Part shown: one piece after another, positions 22,801-34,300 of the stretch | Layout: each line of letters opens with the position of its first letter | Position numbering within the stretch: the stretch's first letter is position 1 | Source of the DNA: Gonapodya prolifera JEL478 | Taxonomy: Eukaryota > Monoblepharomycota > Monoblepharidomycetes > Monoblepharidales > Gonapodyaceae | Direction of reading: 5' to 3' | Assembly (NCBI GenBank): GCA_001574975.1 | Contig: KQ965741.1 | Coordinates: forward strand, 557,349-621,348 | Length of the DNA: 64,000 nucleotides | Notes under the pieces: generated by a model | Database searches by the model: none | What the model saw: the letters and a program-made list of their open reading frames with translations, nothing else | Told to the model about the DNA's origin: nothing | Program-made: the position numbers and the translations under genes

Positions 22801-24777
22801 TCATCGAGGAATTCGGCGACATCAACGCCAATTCAGAGCATCGCGGTGGCATCTACTTCGTCGGTTACATCGACACCTGCGCAAACCTCCACGATAATTT
22901 CCACCTATTCCATGACTTGGACGCAAACGCAGAGCTCTGCACCGACATCTACTCCGTGGCTGGTATCTACATCAACGCAGACCTTGTCCTCAGCTTCAGT
23001 GAGCACACAAACCATGTCTGTGACATCGTCACAAATTCCCAATGCCACGTTGACGCAAACAACGAGCTCAACGCTGAAATCATCATCGATTACATCCACG
23101 CAAACACAAACACAGACCTCTTCGCAGACATCTTCCCAAACGCAAACCAAGTCCGTGACGCCAACGAACACGCCAACCACATCTTTCACAACTTTCCAAA
23201 CACGAACATCGTCCGTGACATCGACGCTATCACAGACCTCGACGATGACCCCAACCTCTTCACAGAGATCGTCCCAAACGCAGACCTCGTCGGTGATGTC
23301 CACGAATACGCAGACCACATTTATCACATCGTCACAAACTCCGACGTCGCCTCTAACCTCAACCCAAACGCAGACCGCAACGATGACGTCCACCTCTTCT
23401 CTGACATCGTCCCAAACCGCAACCACGTCCGTGAGTTCCACGAATACTTGGACCACTTCCAGCACATCGTCACAGACCCGAACGTCATCTGTGACTTCAA
23501 CGCAAACACCTACCTCAACGATGACCCCAACCTCTTCGCAGACATTGACCCAAACGCAGACCTCGTCAGTGACGTCCACAAATACTCAGACCACGTCTAT
23601 AACATCGTCACAAACCCGAACGTCGTCTGTAACATCAACGCAAACACAGACCTCGACGTTGACTCTTACCTCGACCCAAACGCCAACCACGTCTGTGACT
23701 TCCACGAATACGCCAACCACATCTGCCACAACCTCCCAAACACGAACATCGTCCGTGACATCGACACAATCACAGACCTCGACGATGACTCCTACGTCTT
23801 CTCTGACTTCGACCCAAACCGCAACCACATCCGTGAGTTCCACGAATACGCAAACCACATCCGTCAAAACTCCACAAACCAGAACATCGTCCGTAACATC
23901 AACCCAATCACAGACATCAAAGATGTCGTCAACTTCTTCTCGGAACTCGACTCAAACGCAAACCACGTCCGTGACTTCCACGAATACGCCAACCACGTCC
24001 GTCACAACCTCACAAACACGCACATCGTCCTTAACATCAACGCGAACGCAGACCTCAACGATCACCTCGACTCAAAGTGCAACTACGTCTGTAAGTTCCA
24101 CGAATACCCAGACCACGTCCATCACATTGTCACAGACTCGAACATCCTCTTCAACTTCAATGCAACCACAGACCTCAACGATGACCCCTAGTTCTTCTCT
24201 GACGTCAACGGAAATGCAAACCACGTCCGTGACTTCTACAAATACTCAGACCACGTCTATCACATCGTCACAAACCCGGACGTCATCTGTAACTTCAACT
24301 GGAAGGCAGACCTCGACGATGACCCCCACCTCGTCTGTGACATCGACGCAAATCGCAACCACTTCCGTGACTTCTACGAATACACCCATCACGTCTTTCA
24401 CATCTACACAAACCCAAACATCGTCCATAACATCAACGCAAACACAGACCTCAACGATGCCCCTCACCTCTTCAGAGACATCAACGCGAACGCAAACGTC
24501 GTCCGTGACGTCCACAAATGCGGAAACCATATACACCACATCTTCACAAATCCAAACTTCCTCAGCGCTCACCTCACAAACGTCCACAATGACGTCAACT
24601 GGCATCACGCCGGTTTTTGCATTTGCCCAGACGAGACTCCGCACAACCACTGTCACTCGACGGACGACAACAATCAAAACTTCAACAAAGAAAGCTCCAG
24701 TGGGGACAGCGGGACAATTGTGTAAGCTGGGAACGGACTGCAGGAGTGGGCAGTGCAAGAATAGTCGGTGTCTCTGA
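19851..24777 (+). CDS. secreted HExxHG metallopeptidase A with long mucin-like tail
   Basis: Thirteen exons (19851-20358, 20425-20546, 20599-20797, 20878-20974, 21030-21427, 21490-21541, 21605-21643, 21717-21746, 21802-21819, 21887-21955, 22031-22534, 22609-22623, 22689-24777) give 1379 aa. An N-terminal signal peptide (LLVGGVLLAWLACVSSGAA) is followed by a propeptide-like region with PRFYPVCDE. The zinc motif is VVHEFLHGMGFLTGW, preceded by MFNADFSWWFQGDP. The domain continues through LTPPYYSW, DFLMISFARAGTTLDQKIA and ILDLIGW. After about residue 455 come small Ser/Thr exons, then a Thr/Ser/Gln array of about 600 residues, likely O-glycosylated. The end is a basic Thr stretch and a four-Cys motif (LCKLGTDCRSGQCKNSRCL). 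The enzyme probably acts outside the cell or at the wall. A third metal ligand is not identified. Paralogues are at 27958-30726 and 31353-35019. Confidence 0.85.
22870..24570 (+). repeat. Thr/Ser-coding tandem repeat array
   Basis: Degenerate units of 42-46 codons (about 126-138 nt), about a dozen copies. Each unit has the pattern TSSVTSTQTQTSTMTPTSS, then TSTNTQTTSIT. The units are built from ACN/TCN/CAA codons. The same composition keeps other frames and the antisense strand open, which creates false long ORFs. Confidence 0.85.
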
Positions 24778-25176
24778 ACTGACAAACAAGTTTTACCCCG
24801 TTTCGCAAATTGAAAGGCTGCGACTGAATTTTGTGATTTAAAGTGACATCACTTCGTGGACTTGAACATGATAACGGAATTGGAATATCGCGTCAACGTG
24901 ACTTTGAACTCTACTTTACTTATTATTACATACAGTAAATTATTTATGTAAAAAGTTTTGGTTTTTAGTACAAAATGAATTGAATGATAACTATTACCTT
25001 CACCTGCCCAAACAAAGAAACCCAGGGGGGAGGATGGAGAGAGGGGCCAGCTTGGAAGACAATGAGCGGCGACATGTTCAAGACATGCCAAATGTATTAT
25101 TGAGAAATCATGCTGTATCGATGTTGCAGACATGTACCATTCCAGTTTGGAAAAGTCCATGGAGTTAATAGCCAAA
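24778..25176. other. convergent spacer
   Basis: 3' flanks of metallopeptidase A (plus) and TRAPPC12 (minus). AT-rich. An in-frame readthrough of TRAPPC12 into this stretch is judged artefactual. Confidence 0.5.
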
Positions 25177-27566
25177 TCAACCTGTGTATTTGAGGCAATC
25201 AACCTGAAAATCATCTGTGCTTTCGCAAAGGTAAGCAAAATGGATGGTAAATTAATGATGGACAACGCACCTCCAGCAACTTTGCCTATCCTTCCCACAA
25301 CAATCCTCCCTTTCTTGTCCCCACCACCTTCACACAATTCGCACATAGTCGCGACATTGAACGCAATCGCTTCACACCCGGCTGCACCATCATTACTTTG
25401 GACGAGCCCCTCAAGTGTTCCCGTTGCCGTCGCCAAATCTCCTACATACAGAGACATTACTGCAGCGTTATTGACGGCTGCCATAAGGGGTGCGCAAGGG
25501 TTGTCTGGCAGGGCAGCCCGCGCTGTGAAATGGGCAAGCGCCGAGGGAAAGTCTCCCCGGCCAACCGCCAGCAGCGCCTCGCAAGTCTCTTTCACAGACG
25601 GCTCCTTCCCAGATATGGTCACAGCCCGCTCAAACAACGCTCCAGCGCCTCCAACGTCACCGCAAGCCATGAGCAGCCTCCCCAGAGCCAACAAGAGACC
25701 GATGTCTGTTGGGTGCTCCTTCGCAATGGACGCCACCACCTCTGCAGCGCCAAGTGGATCACCCAGATCAAGCAAAGCAGTCGCCACAATTAACCGACAT
25801 TGTTGTTCCCTCCCCTTCCAAACTCTTGCATACTTCTTGCATTCCTCAGCGTCGCTCAATGTTCCCTTTGCACCTTTCGCGATCTTGTCCGCCTCCTCCT
25901 CCCACCTTCTACCCTCCCTTGCGGCCTCCCTCGCCATCCCCCACATGCCGTTCACTTCCACCTCCCTCTGGCCTGCCTCACCCTCGCACCGCCACCTAGC
26001 GACCCTCATGTCCCATGGAGTAACACTTCCACGCGCATCCACTCGGGGAGCGTCGCCCTCTCCGGCAGGGCGGACTGAGCGACCCTCGAGTCGAGATGCG
26101 GGACCATCAAGATCGAGAGCAGAGAGCTCCGCCACGGCGGCGGGGGCGTGTCCAAGACGGAGAAGGGACGACGAGCGGGCAAGCCAGAGAGATGAGAGGA
26201 GGGAAAGATCTGACGGGTCGGCGGTGGGAATGAGCTGACGCGTGGTATTGAGTGCGGAGTGGAAGTGACGGGTGGCAAGAAGGCGTGAGAGTGACGAGAT
26301 TGATGGGGGTGTACTTGCGGGAAGTGGGCGTCGCGCGTTGGAGGTCGGGGCCGATGTGAGAGAGGAAATGAGAGCTTGCAGGGGGTCGGAAGCTGGTCGA
26401 GGATTACAAGTATTAGATTTTTTCGTGGGCATCGGAAAGGGTCGGCGGCACCAGATGAAGTATGGGCCAGTATGGTTGAGAAAACAAGCGGACACTCACG
26501 TTGTACTTCCCACATAATACCAGGATCTATCCATCCTACCATGACGACTCCACTTTCACTTTTGCCTCCAGGTCTGGCTGCTGGCACGTTCGTTGACGAT
26601 CCCCGACTCGAGGGAGATGGAGACCTTCTTCCCGCGGTAGCGGCTGCTGCTGCGTTAGCCGCGGCAACAGCAGCTGCGCCAGCGTGCAGTGAGGCTGTGC
26701 GTTTGGGGATGGCGGCAGCCATCGACGAGTGTTGGGGTGCGCTTGATTCCGGCTTTGAGTGTGGGTCATTACCCACATGCCCTACGGGAAGAGCAGTCAA
26801 AGGATCTGATGATAGTGTGGAAGGTGCGGAATCATCGCTGAGTGCAGGGCTGGCCGCCGGTTGGGGCGGCACAAGATGGAGGTCGGAGCGTGCTGGAAGG
26901 AATGACGATTGCAGATTAGGGAGTGGAGACGTCGCCGGTGGTAGTGGGGTAAGAGAGGGGGGTGGAGGAAGAGGTTTCTGAGGAATAAAGAGTTGAACAA
27001 GAGACAGGTGGAGGGTGAGTTACATTTCTGGCGAATGCACAACCCGCTCCAACCGTAGTTCCGTCCACAGCACGCGTTCCGCTCCGAAACATCTACACCA
27101 ACTGGCATAAAGCTGGCGCTCAGCTGCTCACATCATCAAGTGGCTCTTGGGTAGCCAGCGGATGTGCCAGCTGTTGTGTCGATGCAGGTGAGGAACTCTT
27201 CAGTGCTGACCCCTCTAGAGTCGGTGGAGATGGCGACAAAGGGTCCCTTGGCGTTGTCGAAATCGAGATTGCAGGAACAGGAGTCGGCGCGATGACTTCA
27301 TTGTGCATTTGTGCTGCAATATCGTCTCCCCGCAGCGACTCCCCCAAATCCACGTCCACTGCCGTGCCACTTCCTGTCTTATCGCGCTCTGCGGGTGATT
27401 CACCCGGCTCTTCCATCGCGCCTTCGTCTCCGACTTCGCCAGCTTCCAGAGCTTTCACGCCACCACCACCGACAAGGTCCAAATCTTCGGCGAGGCCAGC
27501 CACAGAGGCACGAATTAAATCATCGTCAGGCTCCCCAGGTATAAGAGACGCTGCCGAGGGCTCCAT
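25177..27566 (-). CDS. TRAPPC12: TRAPP complex subunit 12 homologue (TPR protein)
   Basis: Exons 27132-27566, 26500-26977, 25271-26392 and 25177-25214 give 690 aa. TRAPPC12 belongs to metazoan-type TRAPPIII and acts in ER-Golgi and autophagy traffic. The N-terminal 300 residues are disordered, acidic and then Ala/Ser/Pro-rich. The C-terminal half is a TPR-like solenoid (LLLALGRLLMACGDVGGAGALFERA, VNNAAVMSLYVGDLATATGTLEGL split over two helices) with the family signature EAIAFNVATMCELC. The last exon was chosen because it ends in DDFQVDCLKYTG, which fits the short conserved C-terminus of the family. Without the 56-nt intron at 25215-25270 the frame runs on about 110 codons into AT-rich sequence, which is not protein-like. 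A TRAPPC12-like subunit with a TRAPPIII role is inferred from the family. Confidence 0.82.
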
Positions 27567-27957
27567 TTTCTAATCAATCGATGGGGTCGTGTGCAGAAGG
27601 AACTGAATGTCCGACCGATCGGCACGGTCAATTGATGGGTATGAAGGTCCCGGAAAGGATATTGCCGTCAGCTCCTCCCTTATGAAAATGGGGGTTGGAT
27701 TTCGATGATGATATGGAGGTGGAGTGTTGGAACCTTGGCCAAACCGGCACAAGCTTCTTCACTTAACTACTGCCCAAATTTTTCTTCGTTTTTCAGTCCA
27801 TATTAATGTCGTTTTTTCTTTCATAAGTTAGTTCTACCGTCGTGATAATTGAATCCTTCAAGAAACGTGTAAAGTCCAAAGTCGTACGTCCGCTTCATGC
27901 AAAGCAAGCAAAGAGTGAAGTGTGTGTGTGTGTGTGCCCAATACCGACCGGGTTTCG
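27567..27957. other. spacer with TG microsatellite
   Basis: Between the TRAPPC12 start and the metallopeptidase B stop, both on the minus strand. Holds the TRAPPC12 promoter and the B 3' flank. A pure TG run lies at about 27920-27937. Confidence 0.45.
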
Positions 27958-30726
27958 TCAAGCACATGTGCGAGTTGATAAGCATCGTCCACTCAGACAG
28001 TCGGACGCCATTGTGCAGTACGCTCCCTTGGGGCGCTTGGTTGTCCTTCGAAAGCAGATGTGAGATCAGCAAGCGTAAAACAACATCAAATGTGATCGGC
28101 GATGCATACGTTGTGGTTCTTCGTGTGGTCGTGACGATCCTTTGGAGGAAGTACCGAGGAACTGATGAATGGCAGTGCACGCAATAAAACCCCACCATTC
28201 CAACTCACCTCGTCGTAGTTCTCATCGACGTCCTGGTCGACGATGATCTGGTCGACGTTCGCCTACATTCACCAACACTTAAACACGCGACACTCGGCTA
28301 AACTTCCAAACCCAACCCACGTCGACGTCGCCGTGGTCGTCGTGCGCGCTTGAACATCGACCGTGATGACCTGCTGGTACGTGTTGCCAGGCCACCCCGC
28401 CCCGGACGGCGTCGTCCACGTGAACCAATTGTAGGGTGGGTTACCCAGCGGACCCACGACCGACACGCTGAAGTTCTTCACCACCCAGTCGGACGTCACC
28501 GCGGCGTCGGTGCTCTGGTATGCGTAGTTGGAGACAAGCTTGCCCGTTGATGACTATCAGAACAAGAGGCAAGAGCAGGTGGTTTTCTGTGACATGGTTC
28601 CAGGCGTCAGATGCACCAAGATCACCACCCTACCTCATGCAACTCCACAAAGACATCCATTGGCGCCGATGCCCATACGCGTATGGATACGGTAAATTCG
28701 GTCGGTGGTACCAACAACAACGAAGGGAAGCTGGACGGGTCGACGCAGTTAGGAGCACCGCCGCTGCACGGACTGATGAAATAAGATGTTAAGGTAAAGG
28801 TGATGTCGCACGATGAGTGGCTTCGAGAGAAAAAAACACTCACGAAAGTGGAGGTGGAGGCGGAGGCGGAGGCAAGGAAACCGGTGCAGTCGTGGTGGGA
28901 GGAGGAGGGTTGATGCCCCATCCGATCGCACTCAAGACTAGATCAGAGATGTACAGACGGGACGGCGTGTTTCAAAGCAGCGTAGAGCATGCGCAGACCT
29001 CAGACGTACCCGAGATAGTATTGGGACCAATAGCGCCGTACACGTACGCCCCCGCACTCGCAATCTTCTGGTCCAGCGTGGCCCCCATGCGCGCATACGA
29101 GATCATGAGCAGGTCGGACGTGTACTCGTACCCGTCGTCCAGGTGCGAGATGGCCGAGCCCGAGGAGTAGCCTGTGCTGGACCACAAAATGGGGTCAGCA
29201 GCAGTCCCGCCCGCGGAAAAGGAGAGGGCTTTGGTGCCCGAACTGGTCATGTTAAACACGCGAGACGCGGCCACGAAGGCGTCGCCGCCGGTGGATTGGA
29301 ACGCGGCGGGGAAGGCAGAGACTGAGACTGTCTGGTTTCCGGGGAAGGTGGCTTTTATGCGGTCGTAGTATGATGAGAGCGGGAGACGCGTTGCACTTTC
29401 GCTGGAGGTGGATAGGTCGGTAGGTGGTGGCGGTAAGGTATTCACACATTGTCTGGGAATGCGAATCGTGCGCAAGAGAAATGCGAAGACTCACTATAGA
29501 AACGCATCGAATATGTACTGGCTGCCCCAGAATGCGAACGTGCCGTCGGAGTAGGAGTAATAACAGGGCGTAAGAAATGATTGTCCTAGGAGTAGTATGG
29601 GGGCGTAAGACTTGATTGTCCTCCTGGCTGCTGGCACCAACAACAGTCCACTCCACCATCCACGTCACGAAACAACTGTCCGCTCAAACACCAGTCCACT
29701 ACACGCGTCCTTGCCACGATAACAACAACAACAGTCCACTCCAGAGTCCCAGCTCCCACGTCAGAGCAACACGACGGCCGCTACCATCAACATACCTGCA
29801 AACCACTGCCTCCACCCCGAACTGAACCCCATCCCATGCAAAAGCTCGTGCGTCGCCACTTGTTCAAAATCCTCCTGCCCTGGCGTGATGAGCGGGTCGC
29901 CCTGGAACCACCACGACGCGTCGGCATTGAAGAGCGCGTCGATGTCGTAGGGCGTGTAGGTATAGGGTGTGGACCCGATTCCGACGTTCTTGAAGAGTGA
30001 TTGTGGGATGAAGTACTTTGAGGTGCCGGCGAGTACTTCGACCATGGAGGAGGGCGCGGCGGTGCCGAGGATGTTGGTGCCGCATTGGTTGTAGGCGGTG
30101 CAGAAGGAAGTGAAGGCGGCCTTTACTTGGACTTGTGTGTGCAGGGGCAGGGTATGAGCTCAAGTGGAACAACCAAACGACGGATGCATTTCCTCACTTG
30201 GAGCAACAATCGAAACCACGAGCGCGATCCGTTTCCCGGCGTTCTGGAACGCTGTAGCGACTTTGGCACACAGCGTCAGGTCGGGGCTGGTGCAGGTGGT
30301 GAGGGTGACGTTCACTGCGACCTGGGCTGGTGTCTGTGTCTGCCGCGGCTCGTGATGGGTGAAGCCGCGGGCTCTATTTTCCTTTTCCGACTTTATATTC
30401 GTCTTCCCGTTGCCGTTCCCGTTGTCGTTGGAGGCTGGTGTACCTTGTGGGCCCTCCGTGCCTTGCCCGTCGCCCTCGTCAAACTCGCCGCTTTCGTTCT
30501 CGCCATCCTCATCGCAGCGAGGGTAGTACCTGACTGGCATCCCGGGGACAATCTGCGCCGACTCGTATCTGCTGACGGTGCACAGTCCTTTCTTCATTTT
30601 GCGCTCCAGCACGCGGGTGCTGCGTTTCCACGACGCAGGGGACGGGAGTTTGTCCTTTGCGTCGGCGGCAGCGAGATAAGGGAAGACGAGGATCGCGCAG
30701 ACAAGCATCCATGCGTGCAGCTTCAT
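27958..30726 (-). CDS. secreted HExxHG metallopeptidase B with beta-rich module
   Basis: Ten exons (30198-30726, 29796-30125, 29495-29585, 29010-29401, 28844-28937, 28634-28772, 28321-28553, 28209-28262, 28110-28139, 27958-28045) give 659 aa. The ATG at 30726 opens a signal peptide (MKLHAWMLVCAILVFPYLAA). The shared domain has VRYYPRCDE, LFNADASWWFQGDP, the zinc motif VATHELLHGMGFSSGW, then DLLMISYARMGATLDQKIA and VLSAIGWG. A Pro hinge (PPPPPPPPLS) leads to a module absent from A and C (about 28330-28770): CSGGAPNCVDPSS, FTVSIRVWASAPMDVFVELHE, WVVKNFSVSVVGPLG, YNWFTWTTPSGAGWPG. The beta-rich pattern suggests a carbohydrate- or ligand-binding fold. A short Thr/Arg linker ends in YCTMASDCLSGRCLSTRTCA, the four-Cys motif also seen in A. 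Head to head with C. Confidence 0.85.
29552..29621 (-). repeat. 35-nt tandem duplication of an exon 5' end
   Basis: Units 29552-29586 and 29587-29621 are about three-quarters identical with a 35-nt period. On the minus strand each has an AG acceptor followed by GACAATCA and a coding match to QSFLTP or QSSLTP. The unit met first (higher coordinates) would code LTPPYYS and then a stop. That stop is the acceptor TAG of the second unit, the one used in the model above. Confidence 0.75.
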
Positions 30727-31352
30727 CGTCGAAAAGAGCGCGGGAATGAATTGGCGGGGGTGGGTTCGATTTGACCAGTTTTGGCTATCCAACATTATCC
30801 CGCTTTTGGAATTCATACCGTAAAGAGATAAAAGAAAGAATTGGATACACAAAATCAGTCTAATTGATAAAGTGTCTTCTTTTTGCCAAAGAGTATCATC
30901 CAGGCCGGATGAGATGAGAGATTGGCAGATGAACAGAGGGGAGCTTGATCTGCTTGATGCACTTTTACCGTAATTGGGACAACCTACAATGACTACTGAG
31001 AGACAGCAACTTTCTCCATCTCTTAGAACCGCACGATGATGGCATTTTTTTTGGCATTAGACCTTGAAGCAAAGTACTTGCTTTTGAGGCGCTTTGCACA
31101 TTTGATCTTGTCCATCAACCCCACTGAGCACCCCATAATAATTCAGCCAGGTTGGTCAACGAAACAAATCGTATACGAAAAGGGTTTCTCGTGCATCGCA
31201 AAACACGAGACCGAAATCAGACGATAGAACAAGTACATGGTGTTTGTTTTTCCTTGGGGCCTCACCTTGCCTCTCCGTCTGGGCTCGGGGAATCCAAGAA
31301 CACAAATCCGGACGAAATTACTCCACACCCACTCGGGATCCGCCGGGCTGTC
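30727..31352. promoter_or_regulatory. divergent region between metallopeptidases B and C
   Basis: 626 nt between the two start codons of paralogous, head-to-head genes, so shared control is possible. No named motif. An upstream open frame on the plus strand runs in frame into C but lacks a signal peptide, so the ATG at 31353 is preferred. Confidence 0.5.
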
Positions 31353-34300
31353 ATGGTGTCGCACCACCTGCGATTCCTGCTCTGGCTCCTCGCGGCAGCT
31401 GCCAGCCTCTTCTTTTGGGCGGGCGTGGATGCTCAGGACGCGGACCCCGCCGCTGCTTCTGCTCCTGCTTCAGTCGCCCCCGTCACATTTCACCCGACTC
31501 CCCTGACAACCACCTACGGGACAAACCGAACATGCACAGTGTACTCCTACCACGCCTACCCGCTGAAACCGGACGAGCCCCCGCGATTCTACCCCGTGTG
31601 CGACGAGCTGGCCGGAACTCACGGCCCCCAGTCGCCCTTTGTCAACGCCACGGACTTGATTCCCGGGACGGCGAGCCAGCCGAATTTTTGGACGCCCGAG
31701 GCGGCGGCGAGTCTTGCCCGCCGGCGAAGGAAACGGCAAGCGACGTCCATGTTCCAGGCGACACTCACATGCACAGTCGCGGATCTGAATCTGTGCGCAA
31801 AAGTACAGACGGCGCTCGACAGTGCCGGTGCGAGGATAACGAAAGTGATTGGCGTGACCACTCCCAGTACGTCCACGTTTTTACCCTCGGATGTCATTCT
31901 TCGTTCGTCATCCAACACACGTCCTGTCATTCTTTCGTATCCCTACCCTTACTCTTCACCCTGTCATCCTTTTTACCACACTGTTTATCACCACCCCACC
32001 TTTCCACTTACACTCCCAACCCTGGCCCCGCCACACTCACACGTCCCAGTCCTGGTCTCAGCCACATTCACCTCCTACTGCTCCACATTCGGAACGTGCG
32101 GCGGCACAACACTGGGCCAAGCATCTCCGGCCTCGCAGGTCTCGGTCACCGTCGGGGTTACCGAAGTTCTGGTTCCACAGGTGAATTGAAGGGTTGCTTC
32201 CTCTTCCTCTTTCCTCCGTCACGTAACTCTGACCCACCACCCTCACCCCCCAACACAGGCCCTCTACAAAAACGGCGGTTCTGCCGGCTTCGGCGCCTCC
32301 ACCGGCCCTGCTCCCATCGCCCAAGCCACCACCTACGACATCAAGGCCATGTTCAACGCCGACGCCGCGTTCTGGTTCCAGGGCGACCCGGCAATCGCGT
32401 CCACGCAGTACGATTTCGAGGCAACGGCCACACATGAGCTTCTGCATGGGATGGGGTTCTTGTCGGGGTGGAATGAGTGGTTCTATGGTGCGCTCGTTGG
32501 AATGAGCACACATCGGATCTGTGTTCCGCGCTGACCCCACTCTTTGACGTTTTTCTTTCATGGTCATGGTCACGACCTGCAGTGGGTCAGGGGTACTTGA
32601 CGCCGGCGTACTACATGTACGCGACGGGGTTGTGGGCCTACTGGGCCCCGCCTTACCTGTTTGACATTTTCATGGTGTAAGTTTCCCCTCACTTCTGCCC
32701 CACAGCCCCTTTCTCTTCAGTTTGGGTTCGTTTGGTCTTGGGGCTCACCTTTCCCGCGCTTCCACACACAGCGACAAAACCGGCCTCCCCGTCACACGCT
32801 ACTACACCACCCTCGTGACCACCTACCCTGGCGACCCCACGCTCACGCTCGACGATCTCACCGCCGACTTTGAGGACAACGGCGGCGCCGCATACGACGC
32901 CGCCTACTCTGTCTACCAGCTCGGCACGGCACTGCGAAGGACCGTCACCTCCCGCCCCAAGGCCAACCCGTTTACAAACGCGTCGAGTTACCTGTGGACC
33001 AAACCGGGGATATACAAGGACGGCACCGCCCTGCATCACCTCGAGGACGCGTACAATAACACCGCGGATTTTTTGATGATTTCGTACATCCCGGCGGGGT
33101 TCACGTTGGATGCCCAGATCAATTTGTACTCCACGCAGGCTTGGGGTGTTTTTGGCCCGCAGACATTGTCAAGTTGGTGTCCGATTTCCATTGGCTTGGC
33201 GCAAGAAGCCCGAGGTTTAACGCAATTTGACATGATCCAACACTTGCTTTCGCAGTTTTGTATTCCATGGGCTGGCCGATTCTCCAGCCACAGTCCTCCG
33301 TGACGACTTCCGTTTCGACGGGTTCCACATCGTGAGTTGCGGCGATGTAAAAGTAGGATAAGCGGTGTCCATTATTTATAATATTCTATATCGACGCACT
33401 GAATTCACGAATCAAGAACATCAACTGCGTGAGTATATTTGTTCCAAGAACCTTCTTTTTGATGAGATCAAATGTTTTCCTTCCATTCACAGTTCCACAT
33501 CAACAACGTCCACGTCCACGGCCGGTACTACCACGACGTAGGTATCTGTGGGACAATTTTTTTCTTGTCGGGCAATTCTGAATCCAATCCTCGTACCGTC
33601 AGCGGTGGAACAACGACGCTGACTCTGTCCAGCACAACGTCGTCTCAGACTCTGACCACTTCGTGAGCTTGATTCGCTGCTTCAACTCGCGACACTGCTA
33701 GACATGTTTTGGATAGCGCCTCCACCACTGAAAGTCAAACGAGCGCAACGACGTCTACGACTCAAACAAGCATGACAACCTCTGTAACTGCAACGAGTTC
33801 AACAACATCTGCGACTCAAACGAGTACATCAACATCTGCGACTGCAACAAGCAGTACAACTTCAGTGACTCAAACGAGTACATCAACATCTGCGACCCAA
33901 ACGAGCAGTACAACCTCGGTGACTGCAACGAGCAGTACGAGCTCGGTGACTCAAGCAAGCAGTACATCCTCGGCGACCCCAACGAGCACAACTACTTCTG
34001 AAACTCAAACAAGCACGACATCCTCGGCGACCCCAACGAGCACCTCCACTTCTGAGACTCAAACGAGTACGACTACTTCGGTGACTCAAACGAGCACCTC
34101 CACTTCCGAGACTCAAACGAGCTCGACAACCTCGGAAACTCCGACGAGTACCACCGCGACGGAAACTCAAACGAGCACGACATCCTCGGAAACCCCGACG
34201 AGCACCACCGCGACGGAAACGCAAACGAGCTCCACAGCTTCGGAGACCCAAACGAGCACCACCGCGACGCAAACGCAAACGAGCTCGACCACCTCAGAGG

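Noticed and set aside
22905-24785. Long alternative-frame and antisense ORFs across the mucin-like array (plus 22917-24191; minus 22905-23579, 23586-23867, 24246-24785)
   Set aside because: They mirror the Thr/Ser codon repeats, which contain no stops in other frames. The spliced frame of metallopeptidase A explains the sequence, including the Cys motif at the end.
24849-25176. Apparent 110-residue C-terminal extension of TRAPPC12
   Set aside because: Composition is AT-driven and not protein-like. A 56-nt intron gives the conserved DDFQVDCLKYTG end instead.
28086-28262. Alternative end of metallopeptidase B reading VDQIIVDQDVDENYDE
   Set aside because: It uses a weak GTTGGG donor. The neighbouring GTGGGT donor gives a Thr/Arg linker and the Cys motif shared with A.
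30160-30852. Upstream extension of metallopeptidase B to 30852
   Set aside because: The signal peptide begins at the Met at 30726; the upstream residues would place it internally.
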